DNA of 64,000 nt from Aurantiacibacter poecillastricola (GTDB lineage: Bacteria > Pseudomonadota > Alphaproteobacteria > Sphingomonadales > Sphingomonadaceae), in the NCBI RefSeq assembly GCF_030730945.1, contig NZ_JAVAMS010000003.1:1-64000 (forward strand). Reading direction: 5' to 3'. The position numbers were made by a program, and so were the translations under genes. The notes beneath the pieces were generated by a model, which saw only the letters and a list, made by a program, of their open reading frames with translations, was not told the origin of the DNA and ran no database searches. Shown piece after piece: positions 43,478 to 52,426 of the stretch (its first letter is position 1; each line of letters begins with the position of its first letter).

Positions 43478-44688
43478 ATTACGGACAGACCGTACACGGT
43501 GAGGAAGAGATCGCCGCCGTGGTGGAGGTCTTGCGGACGTCCACCCAGATGGGCCCCAAGGTGCGCGAGATGCAGGAGAAGGTCTCCGCCCTTTTCGCCA
43601 AGAAGCACGGCATCATGGTGAATTCCGGCTCTTCCGCCAATTACCTGGCGATGGAACTGCTCGACCTTCCCGAGGGCAGTGAGGTCATCACCCCGGCGCT
43701 GACCTTTGCGACCACGGTGGCCCCCATCGTGCGGGGCGGCCTGGTCCCTGCCTTCGTCGATTGCGCGGAAGGCACCTACAATATCGACGTCGACAAGATC
43801 GAGGCCATGATCGGACCCATGACGCGGGCGATGATGATCCCCTCGCTGATCGGCAATCTGCCCGACTGGGACCGCATCCGCGCAATCGCGGACGAGCACA
43901 AGCTGATGGTGATCGAGGACAGCGCCGATACGCTGGGCGCGACGATCAATGGCACCAGCACGGGTACGCGCTCCGAGATCAGCACGACCAGCTTCTACGG
44001 CTCGCACGTCATCAATGCGGCGGGCAATGGCGGGATGCTGTGCGTCAATGACGACGCTCTGGCAGAGCGCGCCCTGCTGCTGCGGTCGTGGGGCCGTACC
44101 TCCTCGCTGTTCGTCGATTCCGAAAGCGTCGACAAGCGCTTCAATGTCGAACTGGACGGCATCAGCTACGACGCCAAGTTCCTGTTCGAGGAGCTCGGCT
44201 ACAATGTCGAGCCTTCGGAAATGGGCGCGGCCTTCGGCCTCGTCCAGCTGGGCAAGCTCGACAACAACATCGCCGCTCGCGAGCACAATTTCCGGCGGCA
44301 GTACGAATTCTTCCAGCGCTTCGAGGACTGGTTCATCCTGCCCGACCAGCTGGCAGGCTCGCGCACCGGCTGGCTGGCGTTCCCGCTCACCATCCGTCCC
44401 GACGCGCCGTTCGAGCGGCGCGAACTGCAGATCTGGCTGGAAGAGCGCGACATCCAGACGCGCCCGGTGTTCACCGGCAATATCCTGCGCCAGCCCGCCA
44501 TGAAGACGGTGGAATCCCGTGTTGCGCCCGAAGGCTATCCGATGGCCGACGCCGTCATGCGCGGAGGGATCCTCCTCGCCTGCCACCACGGGCTGAACGA
44601 TGCCCAGATCGACTACATGCATGAGACTTTCGAGGCCTTCGCCCGCGAGAAAGGCTCCAACACCAGGAAGGAAGCCGCCAATGCTTGA
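43468..44688 (+). CDS. RfbH-like PLP sugar 3-dehydratase lacking the Fe-S cysteines
   Basis: A 406-residue DegT/DnrJ/StrS-fold protein. At the PLP Schiff-base position it has His180 in SFYGSHVINAAGNGG where aminotransferases have Lys, as in the 3-dehydratases RfbH (E1) and ColD. Unlike E1, it has no cysteine in the region after the active site (RTSSLFVDSESVDKRF instead of the Cys-rich loop that holds E1's [2Fe-2S] cluster); its only cysteines are Cys99, Cys192 and one near 385. No E3-type reductase gene is in the window. It overlaps rfbG by ten bases and its stop lies inside the next start. CDP-4-keto-6-deoxyglucose is the likely substrate; product and mechanism uncertain. Confidence 0.85.
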   Translation: MRVNYGQTVHGEEEIAAVVEVLRTSTQMGPKVREMQEKVSALFAKKHGIMVNSGSSANYLAMELLDLPEGSEVITPALTFATTVAPIVRGGLVPAFVDCAEGTYNIDVDKIEAMIGPMTRAMMIPSLIGNLPDWDRIRAIADEHKLMVIEDSADTLGATINGTSTGTRSEISTTSFYGSHVINAAGNGGMLCVNDDALAERALLLRSWGRTSSLFVDSESVDKRFNVELDGISYDAKFLFEELGYNVEPSEMGAAFGLVQLGKLDNNIAAREHNFRRQYEFFQRFEDWFILPDQLAGSRTGWLAFPLTIRPDAPFERRELQIWLEERDIQTRPVFTGNILRQPAMKTVESRVAPEGYPMADAVMRGGILLACHHGLNDAQIDYMHETFEAFAREKGSNTRKEAANA

Positions 44689-45943
44689 TACCGTCACCGC
44701 GAAGCAGGCCGATGCCTCGACCATGGATGTCTGCCGCGCCTGCAAGGCGCCCGACCCCTATGTCTTCCTCGCCTATGGCAGCCATTCCCCGGCGCAGATG
44801 CTGATCCGCGAGGAGGACCTGGGCAAGGAGCAACCCTCCTTCCCGCTCAATGCGCAGGCGTGCCTCGAGTGCGGACTGATCGCGGTGGCGGACCAGATCC
44901 CGGCGGATTTCTTCCGGCACTACCTCTACATCCCTTCCGGCGCGGCCACGATGCACAGCCATTTCGACGAGCTGGCCAGCGTGCTTGTCGAGCGTGCGGG
45001 CGACGATGGCCTGATCGTCGATATCGGCAGCAATGACGGGCTGATGCTCGCCCAGTGCAACGCGCGCGGCGCGACGACGCTGGGCTTCGACCCGGCCGCC
45101 AATATCGCCGCCCTCGCCGCCGAGAAGGGCGTGGAAACGCATGTCGACTATTTCCACCCGCAATCCGCCGCCGAGGTGAAGGCCAAGCACGGCCCGGCGA
45201 AGGTGATCTCCACGACCAACACCTTCAACCATATCGGCGACCTTCACAACTTCATGGAAGCGGTCTGCATCCTGCTGGCCGATGACGGAACCTTCGTGAT
45301 CGAAGTGCCGCGCGCCAAGGAAATGCTCGAGAAGGCCGAGTTCGACAACATGTATCACGAGCATGTGTCGGAGTTCAGCCTGCTCTCGGTGGTGAAGCTG
45401 GCGGAATTCTTCGACCTCGAGGTTACCGACGCCAAGCGCCTGCCCAAGATACACGGTGGATCGATGCGCGTGTTCATCACCCGCAAGTCGGCGGGCTTTC
45501 CGGCGCAGGCGGTCGTCCAGGAGATGCTCGCCGAGGAACGGGCGGGCGGCATGCTCGACCAGGAAACCTACGACCGGCAGGTGGAAGCCTTCGACGAGAC
45601 CGGCGAGCGGCTGCGCGCCATGCTCGACGACCTGAAGGCGCAGGGCAAGACGATTGCTGGATACGGTGCCTCGGCACGCGGAAACACGCTGATCACCTAT
45701 TTCGGCGTGGACGGGAAATATCTCGATTACCTCGTCGACAAGAACCCGCTGAAGCACGGCCTCTATTCGCCCAACACACGGATCCCGGTGAAGCCGGTGG
45801 AAGCCATCGCGGAGGAAAAGCCGGACGTCCTCTTCCTGCTCGCCTGGAATTTCTTCGACGAAATCTACGAACAGCAGGCCGAGCACCGCGCCCGCGGCGG
45901 CAAGTTCCTCGTCCCGCTGCCGACGCCGCGACTGGTCGACTAG
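44681..45943 (+). CDS. Sugar C-methyltransferase (TylC3/NovU/TcaB9-type)
   Basis: A 420-residue SAM-dependent enzyme that adds a methyl branch to the carbon next to a keto group of a nucleotide sugar. The three-domain layout is clear: an N-terminal zinc finger with Cys18, Cys21, Cys61 and Cys64; a SAM domain with IVDIGSNDGLML (112-123); the active-site segment MYHEHVSEFS (224-233), matching the Tyr-x-Glu-His acid/base of TcaB9; and a C-terminal nucleotide-sugar-like domain with GYGASARGNTL. The ATG at 44681 overlaps the preceding stop. Together with rfbFGH it implies a CDP-linked branched deoxysugar. Confidence 0.88.
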   Translation: MLDTVTAKQADASTMDVCRACKAPDPYVFLAYGSHSPAQMLIREEDLGKEQPSFPLNAQACLECGLIAVADQIPADFFRHYLYIPSGAATMHSHFDELASVLVERAGDDGLIVDIGSNDGLMLAQCNARGATTLGFDPAANIAALAAEKGVETHVDYFHPQSAAEVKAKHGPAKVISTTNTFNHIGDLHNFMEAVCILLADDGTFVIEVPRAKEMLEKAEFDNMYHEHVSEFSLLSVVKLAEFFDLEVTDAKRLPKIHGGSMRVFITRKSAGFPAQAVVQEMLAEERAGGMLDQETYDRQVEAFDETGERLRAMLDDLKAQGKTIAGYGASARGNTLITYFGVDGKYLDYLVDKNPLKHGLYSPNTRIPVKPVEAIAEEKPDVLFLLAWNFFDEIYEQQAEHRARGGKFLVPLPTPRLVD

Positions 45944-45970
45944 AACAGGAAAGGAGGCAGGACAGTCACC

Positions 45971-46936
45971 GTGAGACGGCCTGTATGCCTCGTGTTTGGC
46001 GCTGCCGGGTTCATCGGCTCCCACCTCGCCCGCAGGTTGCTGGCGGAGGGCGCCGAGGTACATGCCGTCGTGCGGGAAGGATCGTCGCTGGAAAGGCTGC
46101 GCACGCTCGGCGACGCATTGAGGCTGCATAGGTTCGACATGCGCGATACTGCGGCGCTTGAGCGCTGCATCGCCAAAACCGCGCCTGAAGAGGTATACCA
46201 TCTTGCCGCGGAAACGCGCGACGCAGCGACGGAGGACCCGGTTGCGATCGGGCAATCGCTCACCGACTACCTCGAGCCGCTGATGCACCTGCTCGCCTTC
46301 CTGGCGAACACGTCTCGCCCGCCGCGAGTGCTGGTGCGCGCAGGTTCGATCGCAGAGTACGGCGATGCCGCGCTGCCATATCGGGAAGACCGGCGCGAAC
46401 ATCCGGTCACGCCCTACGGTGCCCGCATGCTGGCGGCGACGCATCAATGCATGCTGCTGGAGAAGTCTCTGCCATTTCCCGTCCATACTGCCAGGCTGGC
46501 TCTCACCTATGGAGAAGGGCAGTCGGAAAGCTTCCTGCTGCCTGCTCTCATCAAGGCGTGCGAGGAGGGGCGCCGGTTTACGATCCGGCGGCCCGACGAC
46601 AGGCGTGATCTCATCCATGTCGACGATGTCGTCGAGGCCATGCTCAGGCTTGGAAAGGCTACCGACGCGGGTAGCCTGATGGTGAACATCGCGACAGGCA
46701 CCGCGCCTACGATGCGGGAGGTTGCCGAACGGGTGGCGGAGCTTACGGGCTGCAGCAAATCCCTGCTGACTTATGGGCAGAGCACCGAGGACGAGTCCTC
46801 GATCCTGCTCGCCAGTACCGAACACGCGCAGGAAAAGATCGGCTGGTCCGCCAGGATCGATCTCGAGCGCGGATTACAGATAACGCTGGGCATTGCGCAG
46901 CATGACCATGAGGAAAAGAGGTTGCGCCATGCATGA
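45971..46936 (+). CDS. SDR family sugar reductase/epimerase with Met replacing the catalytic Lys
   Basis: A 321-residue extended short-chain dehydrogenase. NAD(P) motif VFGAAGFIGSHL (8-19), Ser126 in AGSIAEYG, then Tyr149 and Met153 in PYGARML, where Y-x-x-x-K is expected. Later segments (RRDLIHVDDV, NIATG) are typical of sugar epimerases. It likely reduces or epimerises the 4-keto C-methyl sugar from the preceding genes as the last step before transfer. GTG start; AGGAGG lies 13 bases upstream, farther than usual, so a start a few codons on is possible. The stop overlaps the next gene by eight bases. Confidence 0.83.
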   Translation: MRRPVCLVFGAAGFIGSHLARRLLAEGAEVHAVVREGSSLERLRTLGDALRLHRFDMRDTAALERCIAKTAPEEVYHLAAETRDAATEDPVAIGQSLTDYLEPLMHLLAFLANTSRPPRVLVRAGSIAEYGDAALPYREDRREHPVTPYGARMLAATHQCMLLEKSLPFPVHTARLALTYGEGQSESFLLPALIKACEEGRRFTIRRPDDRRDLIHVDDVVEAMLRLGKATDAGSLMVNIATGTAPTMREVAERVAELTGCSKSLLTYGQSTEDESSILLASTEHAQEKIGWSARIDLERGLQITLGIAQHDHEEKRLRHA

Positions 46937-47921
46937 CCAGCAACGAACCCTGGTGTCGATCCTGGTGCCGGCCTTTGACGAGGAAGCGAATGTCGAGCGG
47001 GCTTACGAGCGGATTGCTCGCGTTTTTGACAGCCTGCCAGGCTACGATTGCGAGATAATCTTCTCGGACAACCACTCGACCGACAAGACCTTTGAAATCC
47101 TCTCGGAGCTCGCGCGCAAGGACCGGCGCGTGAAAGCGATCCGTCTCTCGCGCAACTTCGGCTACCAGCGCTCGCTCCTGTGCCTTTACAAGGCAGCCAG
47201 CGGGGCGTGCGCGGTGCAGGTCGATTGCGACCTGCAGGATCCGCCCGAGCTGATCCCCGAAATGCTGGAGAAATGGCGCGAAGGGCACCAGGTCGTCTAT
47301 GGCATCAGGCGCAGCCTGCAGGACGGTTTCGTGACCGCTTTCCTGCGCCGCGCCTTCTACCGCTTCATCAACAATATCAGCTCCGACGAATTGCCGGTCA
47401 ATGTCGGCGAATTCCGGCTGGTCGACCGGCGCATCCTCAACGAACTGCGCAAGGTGGACGATTCCACGCCCTATCTCCGCGGCCTTATCAGCTGCATGGG
47501 CTTTTCGCAGGTCGGCCTGGAATACGACCGGGCGGACCGGGTGGCAGGAACGAGCAAGTTTCCGCTGAAGTCGATGATCCTGCTCGCCGTGGACGGTGTG
47601 CTCAACCACTCGCTGGTGCCCCTGCGCCTTGCCTCTTTCATGGGCATGGCCATCGGCTTTCTGAGCATCCTAGCCATCTTCATCTACCTGCTTGGCAGGG
47701 TGGTGTTCGGGCAGGCATGGCCCGCCGGTTTTGCCACCACGACGATCCTGCTGCTCATCTCCATCTCGATCAACGCGATCTTCATGGGCATTATCGGGGA
47801 GTATCTGGGCAGGGTGTTCCTGCAATCGAAAAGCGCCTCGCGCCCGATCATACAGGAAAGCCTGAACTTGTCGGAGGACGACGTCAGTCGAGCTGTCGAA
47901 ACACCAGCATACGCGAAATGA
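46929..47921 (+). CDS. GtrB/DPM1-like polyprenyl-phosphate glycosyltransferase (GT2)
   Basis: A 330-residue enzyme: GT-A domain (1-230) with ILVPAFDEEANV, FSDNHSTDKT and VDCDLQDPP (D-x-D type), then two membrane helices (about 228-260 and 268-292). Length and arrangement match GtrB, ArnC and DPM1, which load a sugar onto undecaprenyl phosphate in the cytoplasmic leaflet. The ATG at 46929 follows AAGAGG. The 3' end overlaps the opposing GtrA gene by 38 bases, a natural partner for flipping the lipid-linked sugar. Confidence 0.9.
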   Translation: MHDQQRTLVSILVPAFDEEANVERAYERIARVFDSLPGYDCEIIFSDNHSTDKTFEILSELARKDRRVKAIRLSRNFGYQRSLLCLYKAASGACAVQVDCDLQDPPELIPEMLEKWREGHQVVYGIRRSLQDGFVTAFLRRAFYRFINNISSDELPVNVGEFRLVDRRILNELRKVDDSTPYLRGLISCMGFSQVGLEYDRADRVAGTSKFPLKSMILLAVDGVLNHSLVPLRLASFMGMAIGFLSILAIFIYLLGRVVFGQAWPAGFATTTILLLISISINAIFMGIIGEYLGRVFLQSKSASRPIIQESLNLSEDDVSRAVETPAYAK

Positions 47922-48288
47922 TGTAGAACGTCGCCGCATAGGCGCAAATGGCTGCAGCCTGGACGAGCGGGTTTTCCTGGTAACCCGCGATACGGCCCGC
48001 TGTCACCACGCCGAGATTGACAGCGTAACTGATAAGGAAGGCACCAAGGTAACGTCCGATCTCTCCCCACGAGGCGGCATGCTGCGGACGGAAAGTCAGC
48101 ACGCGGTGCAGCATGTAGGAGATGGGCAGGCCCAGCGCAAAACCGATTGCGTTTGCGCCATAGTCGCCTGCACCTGCCCACAAGCCCGCGAGAATGAACA
48201 GGAAACCGAGCCCGGTATTGACCAGGCCCACCAGGATGAACCTGATGATCGTTGCGGCTTCCTTCGGCATTTGCTGGGTTCGTTCCAT
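47884..48288 (-). CDS. GtrA family membrane protein
   Basis: A 134-residue protein of four membrane helices (about 13-33, 38-57, 74-94, 102-122) with the family opening IIRFILVGLVNTGLGF and the YMLHRVLTFRP loop. GtrA proteins are proposed flippases for polyprenyl-phosphate-linked sugars. It is coded opposite and overlapping the 3' end of the GtrB-like gene (47884-47921), so transcripts are antisense there. Start at the ATG at 48288 (MERTQQMP). Confidence 0.87.
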   Translation of the reverse strand: MERTQQMPKEAATIIRFILVGLVNTGLGFLFILAGLWAGAGDYGANAIGFALGLPISYMLHRVLTFRPQHAASWGEIGRYLGAFLISYAVNLGVVTAGRIAGYQENPLVQAAAICAYAATFYIISRMLVFRQLD

Positions 48289-48440
48289 CACTGCGGCTCG
48301 CCGCCGCCCTAACAGCAAGCGGCCTAGGCCGAAAAGGTTCAGATTTCGCTTCTCTTGCGCAAGGGAAAGGTCGCCTGGTTGCACGTGAGACTGCTTTGCC
48401 GCAGGGTGCGTTCATACCGAATCCCCCCGAAAGGCCCAGC

Positions 48441-51400
48441 ATGATCCGCAAACTTCTCCTGCTTTCCACAACCTGCCTGCTTGCCACTGCTGCCTCTGCA
48501 CAGGATGGTGCAAGCGATGCCACGGAAGCGGAGTGGGACGTCAACAACCCGCCGGGGGTGGAAATCACGCAAGTGCCGATCCAGGTGCAGGAAGGCACCT
48601 GGATGGATGTGGACGTCTCGCCTGATGGCAACACCGTCGCCTTCGCGCTGCTGGGGGATATCTACACCATGTCGATCGCGGGAGGCACGCCAACGCGCAT
48701 TGCGGAAGGGCTCGCCTGGGAAGTGCAGCCGCGCTTCTCGCCCGATGGCAGGCGCATCGCCTTCACCTCCGACCGGGGTGGCGGCGACAATATCTGGATC
48801 ATGAACGCCGATGGCAGCGACAAGCGGCAGCTGACGAACGAGGATTTCCGCCTGCTCAATCAGCCGACCTGGTCTCCCGACGGGCAGTTCATCGCAGCGA
48901 AGAAGCATTTCACGACCGGTCGTTCGCTCGGCACGGGCGAGGTGTGGCTCTACCATGTGAGCGGTGGCAGCGGCATCGCGCTGGTCGAACGCGCGAACGA
49001 ACAGCTGCAGAAGGAACTGGGCGAGCCCACCTATGCGCCCGATGGCAGCGCGATCTACTACACCCGCAACATTACGCCCGGTAACACCTTCATCTATGCG
49101 CAGGATTCGAACACCGACCTGTTCAATATCGAGCGCTACGATCTCGAGACGGGCGAAGTCACCACGGCTGTAAGCGGGCTGGGCGGCGCAGTGCGGCCCA
49201 CACCTTCGCCCGATGGCAGCAAGATCGCCTTCGTCCGGCGCGAAAATACGCGCTCTCATCTCTATGTGAAGGACATGGAAACGGGCGAAGAGCGCATGAT
49301 CTATGGCGATCTCGACCAGGATGTGCAGGAGACCTGGGCGGTCACCGGAGTCTATCCAAACATGGACTGGACGCCCGACAGCCGTTCCATCGTGTTCTGG
49401 GCAAACGGGCAGATCAACCGCGTGAACGCCGACGGCTCGGGCGCGGCGCAGATCCCCTTCGCGATCAACGACACGCGCGGCATCCTGCCCGCGCCGCACC
49501 CGGTGATTCCTGTGGCAAGCGACACGGTGGACGTTACCATGGCGCGCTTTGCCGAAGTCTCTCCCGATGGTGAAACCGTGGTCTTTGCCAGCCTCGGCAA
49601 GCTCTACACCATGCCCGCGAGCGGCGGCACACCGCGCGAACTGACAGACGAGGACGAAGCGCTGGAGGCCTTCCCCAGCTGGTCGCGCGATGGCGAAAGC
49701 ATCGTCTATGTGCGCTGGACCGACGAGGGGCTTGGCCAGATCCGCGTGGTGGGCCGCAACGGTCGCGGCGGGCGCACCGTCACCAGCCAGCCCGGCCACT
49801 ATGCACGCCCGCATTTCTCTCCCGATGGCGAAACGATCGTGTTCGAAAAGGGTGAGGGCGGCTACCTGACCGCGCCCGAATATTCCGACAATCCCGGCGT
49901 CTATCGCATCGCGGCCAGCGGCGGCGATGCCGTGCTCGTCAGCCGCGACATGGCTCGCCCGCATTTCGGTGCCAGCAGCGACCGCATCTTCATGACCGGA
50001 AGCGAGGATGGCTCGCAGGCTCTGGTATCCACCGACCTCAACGGCAACGATGCGCGCACCCATGCAAAGGGCGAGCTGGTAACGGGCTATCATGTGTCCC
50101 CCACCGGCGAATATGTCGCCTTCAGCGAGAATTACGACGCCTTCGTCATGCCGCTGATGCCGGGAACGCAGGCGGTAACGATTTCCGCCACGACGAAGAG
50201 CCTGCCAGTGGTCGAGGTATCAGACTCAGGTGCGAGCTACATCCACTGGTCCAATGACGGGGAGCAGCTCAACTGGTCGCTGGGCCCTACGCTCTACTCC
50301 GCCACGCTTGCCGAACTGTTCCCGGATGCGCCGCCTGCCGATGGGGAGGAGCGCGCCGCTTTCACTCCACCCGAGACCGGCGTTTCCATGCTGCGCACTG
50401 TTGCGGCAGACCGGCACGAAGGCTCGCTCGCCATTACCGGTGCGCGCGTCATTTCCATGGCCAGCGAGGACGGCGGGATCATCGAGAACGCGACGATCCT
50501 CGTCGAGGACGACATGATTGCCGCCATCGGACCTGCCGGCAGCGTCACCATTCCCGCCGGTACGCCTACGATCGATGCGGCTGGCAGAACGGTAATCCCC
50601 GGCCTAGTCGATGCCCATGCCCACGGCTCATATTCGGCCGACGAGCTGGTGCCGCAGCAGAACTGGAACCTCCTCCAGATGCTGTCCCTTGGCACCACGA
50701 CGATCCACGACCCGTCCAGCGACACGACCTTCTTCGTGGCGGACGACATGCAGCGCACAGGCATGATCCTTGCTCCGCGCATGTTCAGTACGGGCCGCGT
50801 GATCTACGGCGCGCGGGCAGCTGGCGCCTATGCCGAGATCGACAGCCTCGACGATGCGCTCGACCATGTGCGCCGCTTGCGGGCCGAGGGCGCGCCCAGC
50901 GTGAAGAACTACAACCAGCCGCGGCGCGACCAGCGGCAGATGGTGGTGGAAGCTGCGCGGCAGGAGAACATGCTGGTGGTGGCCGAAGGTGGATCGCTGT
51001 TCGGCATGGACCTGAACCTGATCGCGGATGGCAACTCCACGCTGGAGCACAATATTCCCGTCATGCGGCTCTACGAGGACGTGCTGCAGTTCTTCAGCCA
51101 GTCCAACACCAACTACACCCCGACGCTGGTGGTAGGCTATGGCGGGCTGGCGGCCGATCCCTACTGGCGACAGGCGACGGATGTTTTCGCGCAGCCGCTG
51201 CTGATGGCGCACACCCCGCCTACCATCCTGCGCGCGCAGACGGCTCGTCGCACCACCGCGCCCGAAGGCGATTTCGTGGATGACGAGATTGCCCGCGAGG
51301 CCGCCCGGCTGGCCGAGCGCGACGTGCTCGTCTCCATCGGTGCCCATGGCCAGCAGGCGGGGATCGACGCGCATTGGGAGATATGGTCCTTCGTGCGCGG

Positions 51401-51656
51401 CGGAATGACCCCGCTTGAGGCGCTGAAGGCGGCGACAATCGTACCCGCGCGCTCGCTTGGCATGGACCGCGAGATCGGCTCGCTGGAAGTCGGCAAGCTT
51501 GCGGACATGGTAATCCTTGCAGGCGATCCGCTGGAGAACATCCGCAATACCGAGCGGGTGGAGACGGTGGTGCTGGGCGGACGCGCCTACGATGCGACGA
51601 CCATGAACGAGATCGTCACCGGTGACGAGGCTCGCGCGCGCTACTGGTGGGAATGA
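48441..51656 (+). CDS. Exported TolB-like beta-propeller plus amidohydrolase protein
   Basis: A 1071-residue protein, signal peptide about 1-21 (ATAASAQ). Residues about 45-640 carry many PD40/TolB-type repeats (FSPDGRRIAFTSDRGG, TWSPDGQFIAAKK, ASPDGSKIAFVRR variants). Residues about 660-1071 are an imidazolonepropionase-like amidohydrolase with the metal-binding GLVDAHAHG, SVKNYNQP (bridging Lys region), TLEHNIP and VSIGAHGQQAGIDAH, and a C-terminal LADMVILAGDPL. Such two-part proteins act in the periplasm on peptides or amides. Start at the ATG at 48441 (AAAGG ten bases before). Divergent to gtrA and convergent with the TetR gene. Confidence 0.9.
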   Translation: MIRKLLLLSTTCLLATAASAQDGASDATEAEWDVNNPPGVEITQVPIQVQEGTWMDVDVSPDGNTVAFALLGDIYTMSIAGGTPTRIAEGLAWEVQPRFSPDGRRIAFTSDRGGGDNIWIMNADGSDKRQLTNEDFRLLNQPTWSPDGQFIAAKKHFTTGRSLGTGEVWLYHVSGGSGIALVERANEQLQKELGEPTYAPDGSAIYYTRNITPGNTFIYAQDSNTDLFNIERYDLETGEVTTAVSGLGGAVRPTPSPDGSKIAFVRRENTRSHLYVKDMETGEERMIYGDLDQDVQETWAVTGVYPNMDWTPDSRSIVFWANGQINRVNADGSGAAQIPFAINDTRGILPAPHPVIPVASDTVDVTMARFAEVSPDGETVVFASLGKLYTMPASGGTPRELTDEDEALEAFPSWSRDGESIVYVRWTDEGLGQIRVVGRNGRGGRTVTSQPGHYARPHFSPDGETIVFEKGEGGYLTAPEYSDNPGVYRIAASGGDAVLVSRDMARPHFGASSDRIFMTGSEDGSQALVSTDLNGNDARTHAKGELVTGYHVSPTGEYVAFSENYDAFVMPLMPGTQAVTISATTKSLPVVEVSDSGASYIHWSNDGEQLNWSLGPTLYSATLAELFPDAPPADGEERAAFTPPETGVSMLRTVAADRHEGSLAITGARVISMASEDGGIIENATILVEDDMIAAIGPAGSVTIPAGTPTIDAAGRTVIPGLVDAHAHGSYSADELVPQQNWNLLQMLSLGTTTIHDPSSDTTFFVADDMQRTGMILAPRMFSTGRVIYGARAAGAYAEIDSLDDALDHVRRLRAEGAPSVKNYNQPRRDQRQMVVEAARQENMLVVAEGGSLFGMDLNLIADGNSTLEHNIPVMRLYEDVLQFFSQSNTNYTPTLVVGYGGLAADPYWRQATDVFAQPLLMAHTPPTILRAQTARRTTAPEGDFVDDEIAREAARLAERDVLVSIGAHGQQAGIDAHWEIWSFVRGGMTPLEALKAATIVPARSLGMDREIGSLEVGKLADMVILAGDPLENIRNTERVETVVLGGRAYDATTMNEIVTGDEARARYWWE

Positions 51657-51700
51657 TCGACACCGCAGGCAACCGCAGGCAGGCTTGATGGCGGGGCGCG

Positions 51701-52321
51701 TCAGTCCCGCCCGATCCCCCGGCGCAGCATGTCATTGGCGAGATCGGCGATCCGGTCCGATTCCGCCCCTTCGTCCCAAACCGAATAACGCAGGCCCAGG
51801 AACACGTTCATTCCCATGAGCGCCCAGGCGTGCGCCTCGTCCATGCCTTCGCGGAACTTGCCGGCAGCTTCGCCCTGCTTCAGGCGCTGCAGGATGCGCT
51901 TGGCCGTCGTCTCGTAATGTTCGCGGAAGCTTGCGGGGTCGACGAATTCGGCTTCGTCGATGATGCGGTAGATTTCCTTGTTGTCCCGCGCGAATTCGAG
52001 AAAGGCGTGCAACGCTGCACGCTCAACCTCGAACGGTGCGAGGTCCGGCGTCACCGCTCGGCCGGCCTGCGCCGCGACCTGCCCGCTCATGTCCTTCACA
52101 AGCGCGCGGAAGATTTCGTCCTTGCTGTCGAAATAGGTGTAGAAACTGCCCAGCGCGGTGCCAGCACGGCGGGTGATCCCGCTGATCGAGGCTTCGTGAA
52201 AGCCTTTTTCCCCGAATTCCTTGGCGGCAGCATCCAGCAGCCTGCGCAATGTCTCGCGCCCGCGCGCGGTGCGGGGTGCCTTGCTTTCGGTATCGGCGGG
52301 AGAAGGGCGGGTTGTAGCCAT
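51701..52321 (-). CDS. TetR family transcriptional regulator
   Basis: A 206-residue regulator: N-terminal HTH (about 22-68; LLDAAAKEFGEKGFHEASISGITRRAG in pieces, then SFYTYFDSKDEIF) and a helical ligand domain. Start at the ATG at 52321. It is divergent from the TonB receptor gene, with a 105-base gap carrying the TTGAAA/TTTCAA inverted repeat (52367-52389), and likely represses it. The gene is convergent with the amidohydrolase. Confidence 0.93.
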   Translation of the reverse strand: MATTRPSPADTESKAPRTARGRETLRRLLDAAAKEFGEKGFHEASISGITRRAGTALGSFYTYFDSKDEIFRALVKDMSGQVAAQAGRAVTPDLAPFEVERAALHAFLEFARDNKEIYRIIDEAEFVDPASFREHYETTAKRILQRLKQGEAAGKFREGMDEAHAWALMGMNVFLGLRYSVWDEGAESDRIADLANDMLRRGIGRD

Positions 52322-52366
52322 GGGGCAACGGCTATCGCGTTTTGCGACGGGGCGCAAAGTTTAAAG

Positions 52367-52389
52367 TTGAAAGTCGGTTCAGGTTTCAA
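52367..52389. promoter_or_regulatory. Inverted repeat in the TetR/TonB-receptor divergent gap
   Basis: TTGAAA (52367-52372) and TTTCAA (52384-52389) are perfect six-base arms, 11 bases apart. TTGAAA could also serve as a -35 for the receptor gene with a -10-like AATATT (52388-52393). Candidate operator/promoter overlap for the TetR regulator. Confidence 0.35.
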
Positions 52390-52426
52390 TATTGGAGGCG
52401 TCAACAAGAATAGTTCTGGGAGAGAA

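Noticed and set aside
44555..46825. 756-residue minus-strand open frame opposite the C-methyltransferase and SDR
   Set aside because: Spans several well-supported genes and reads as reversed sugar-enzyme codons.
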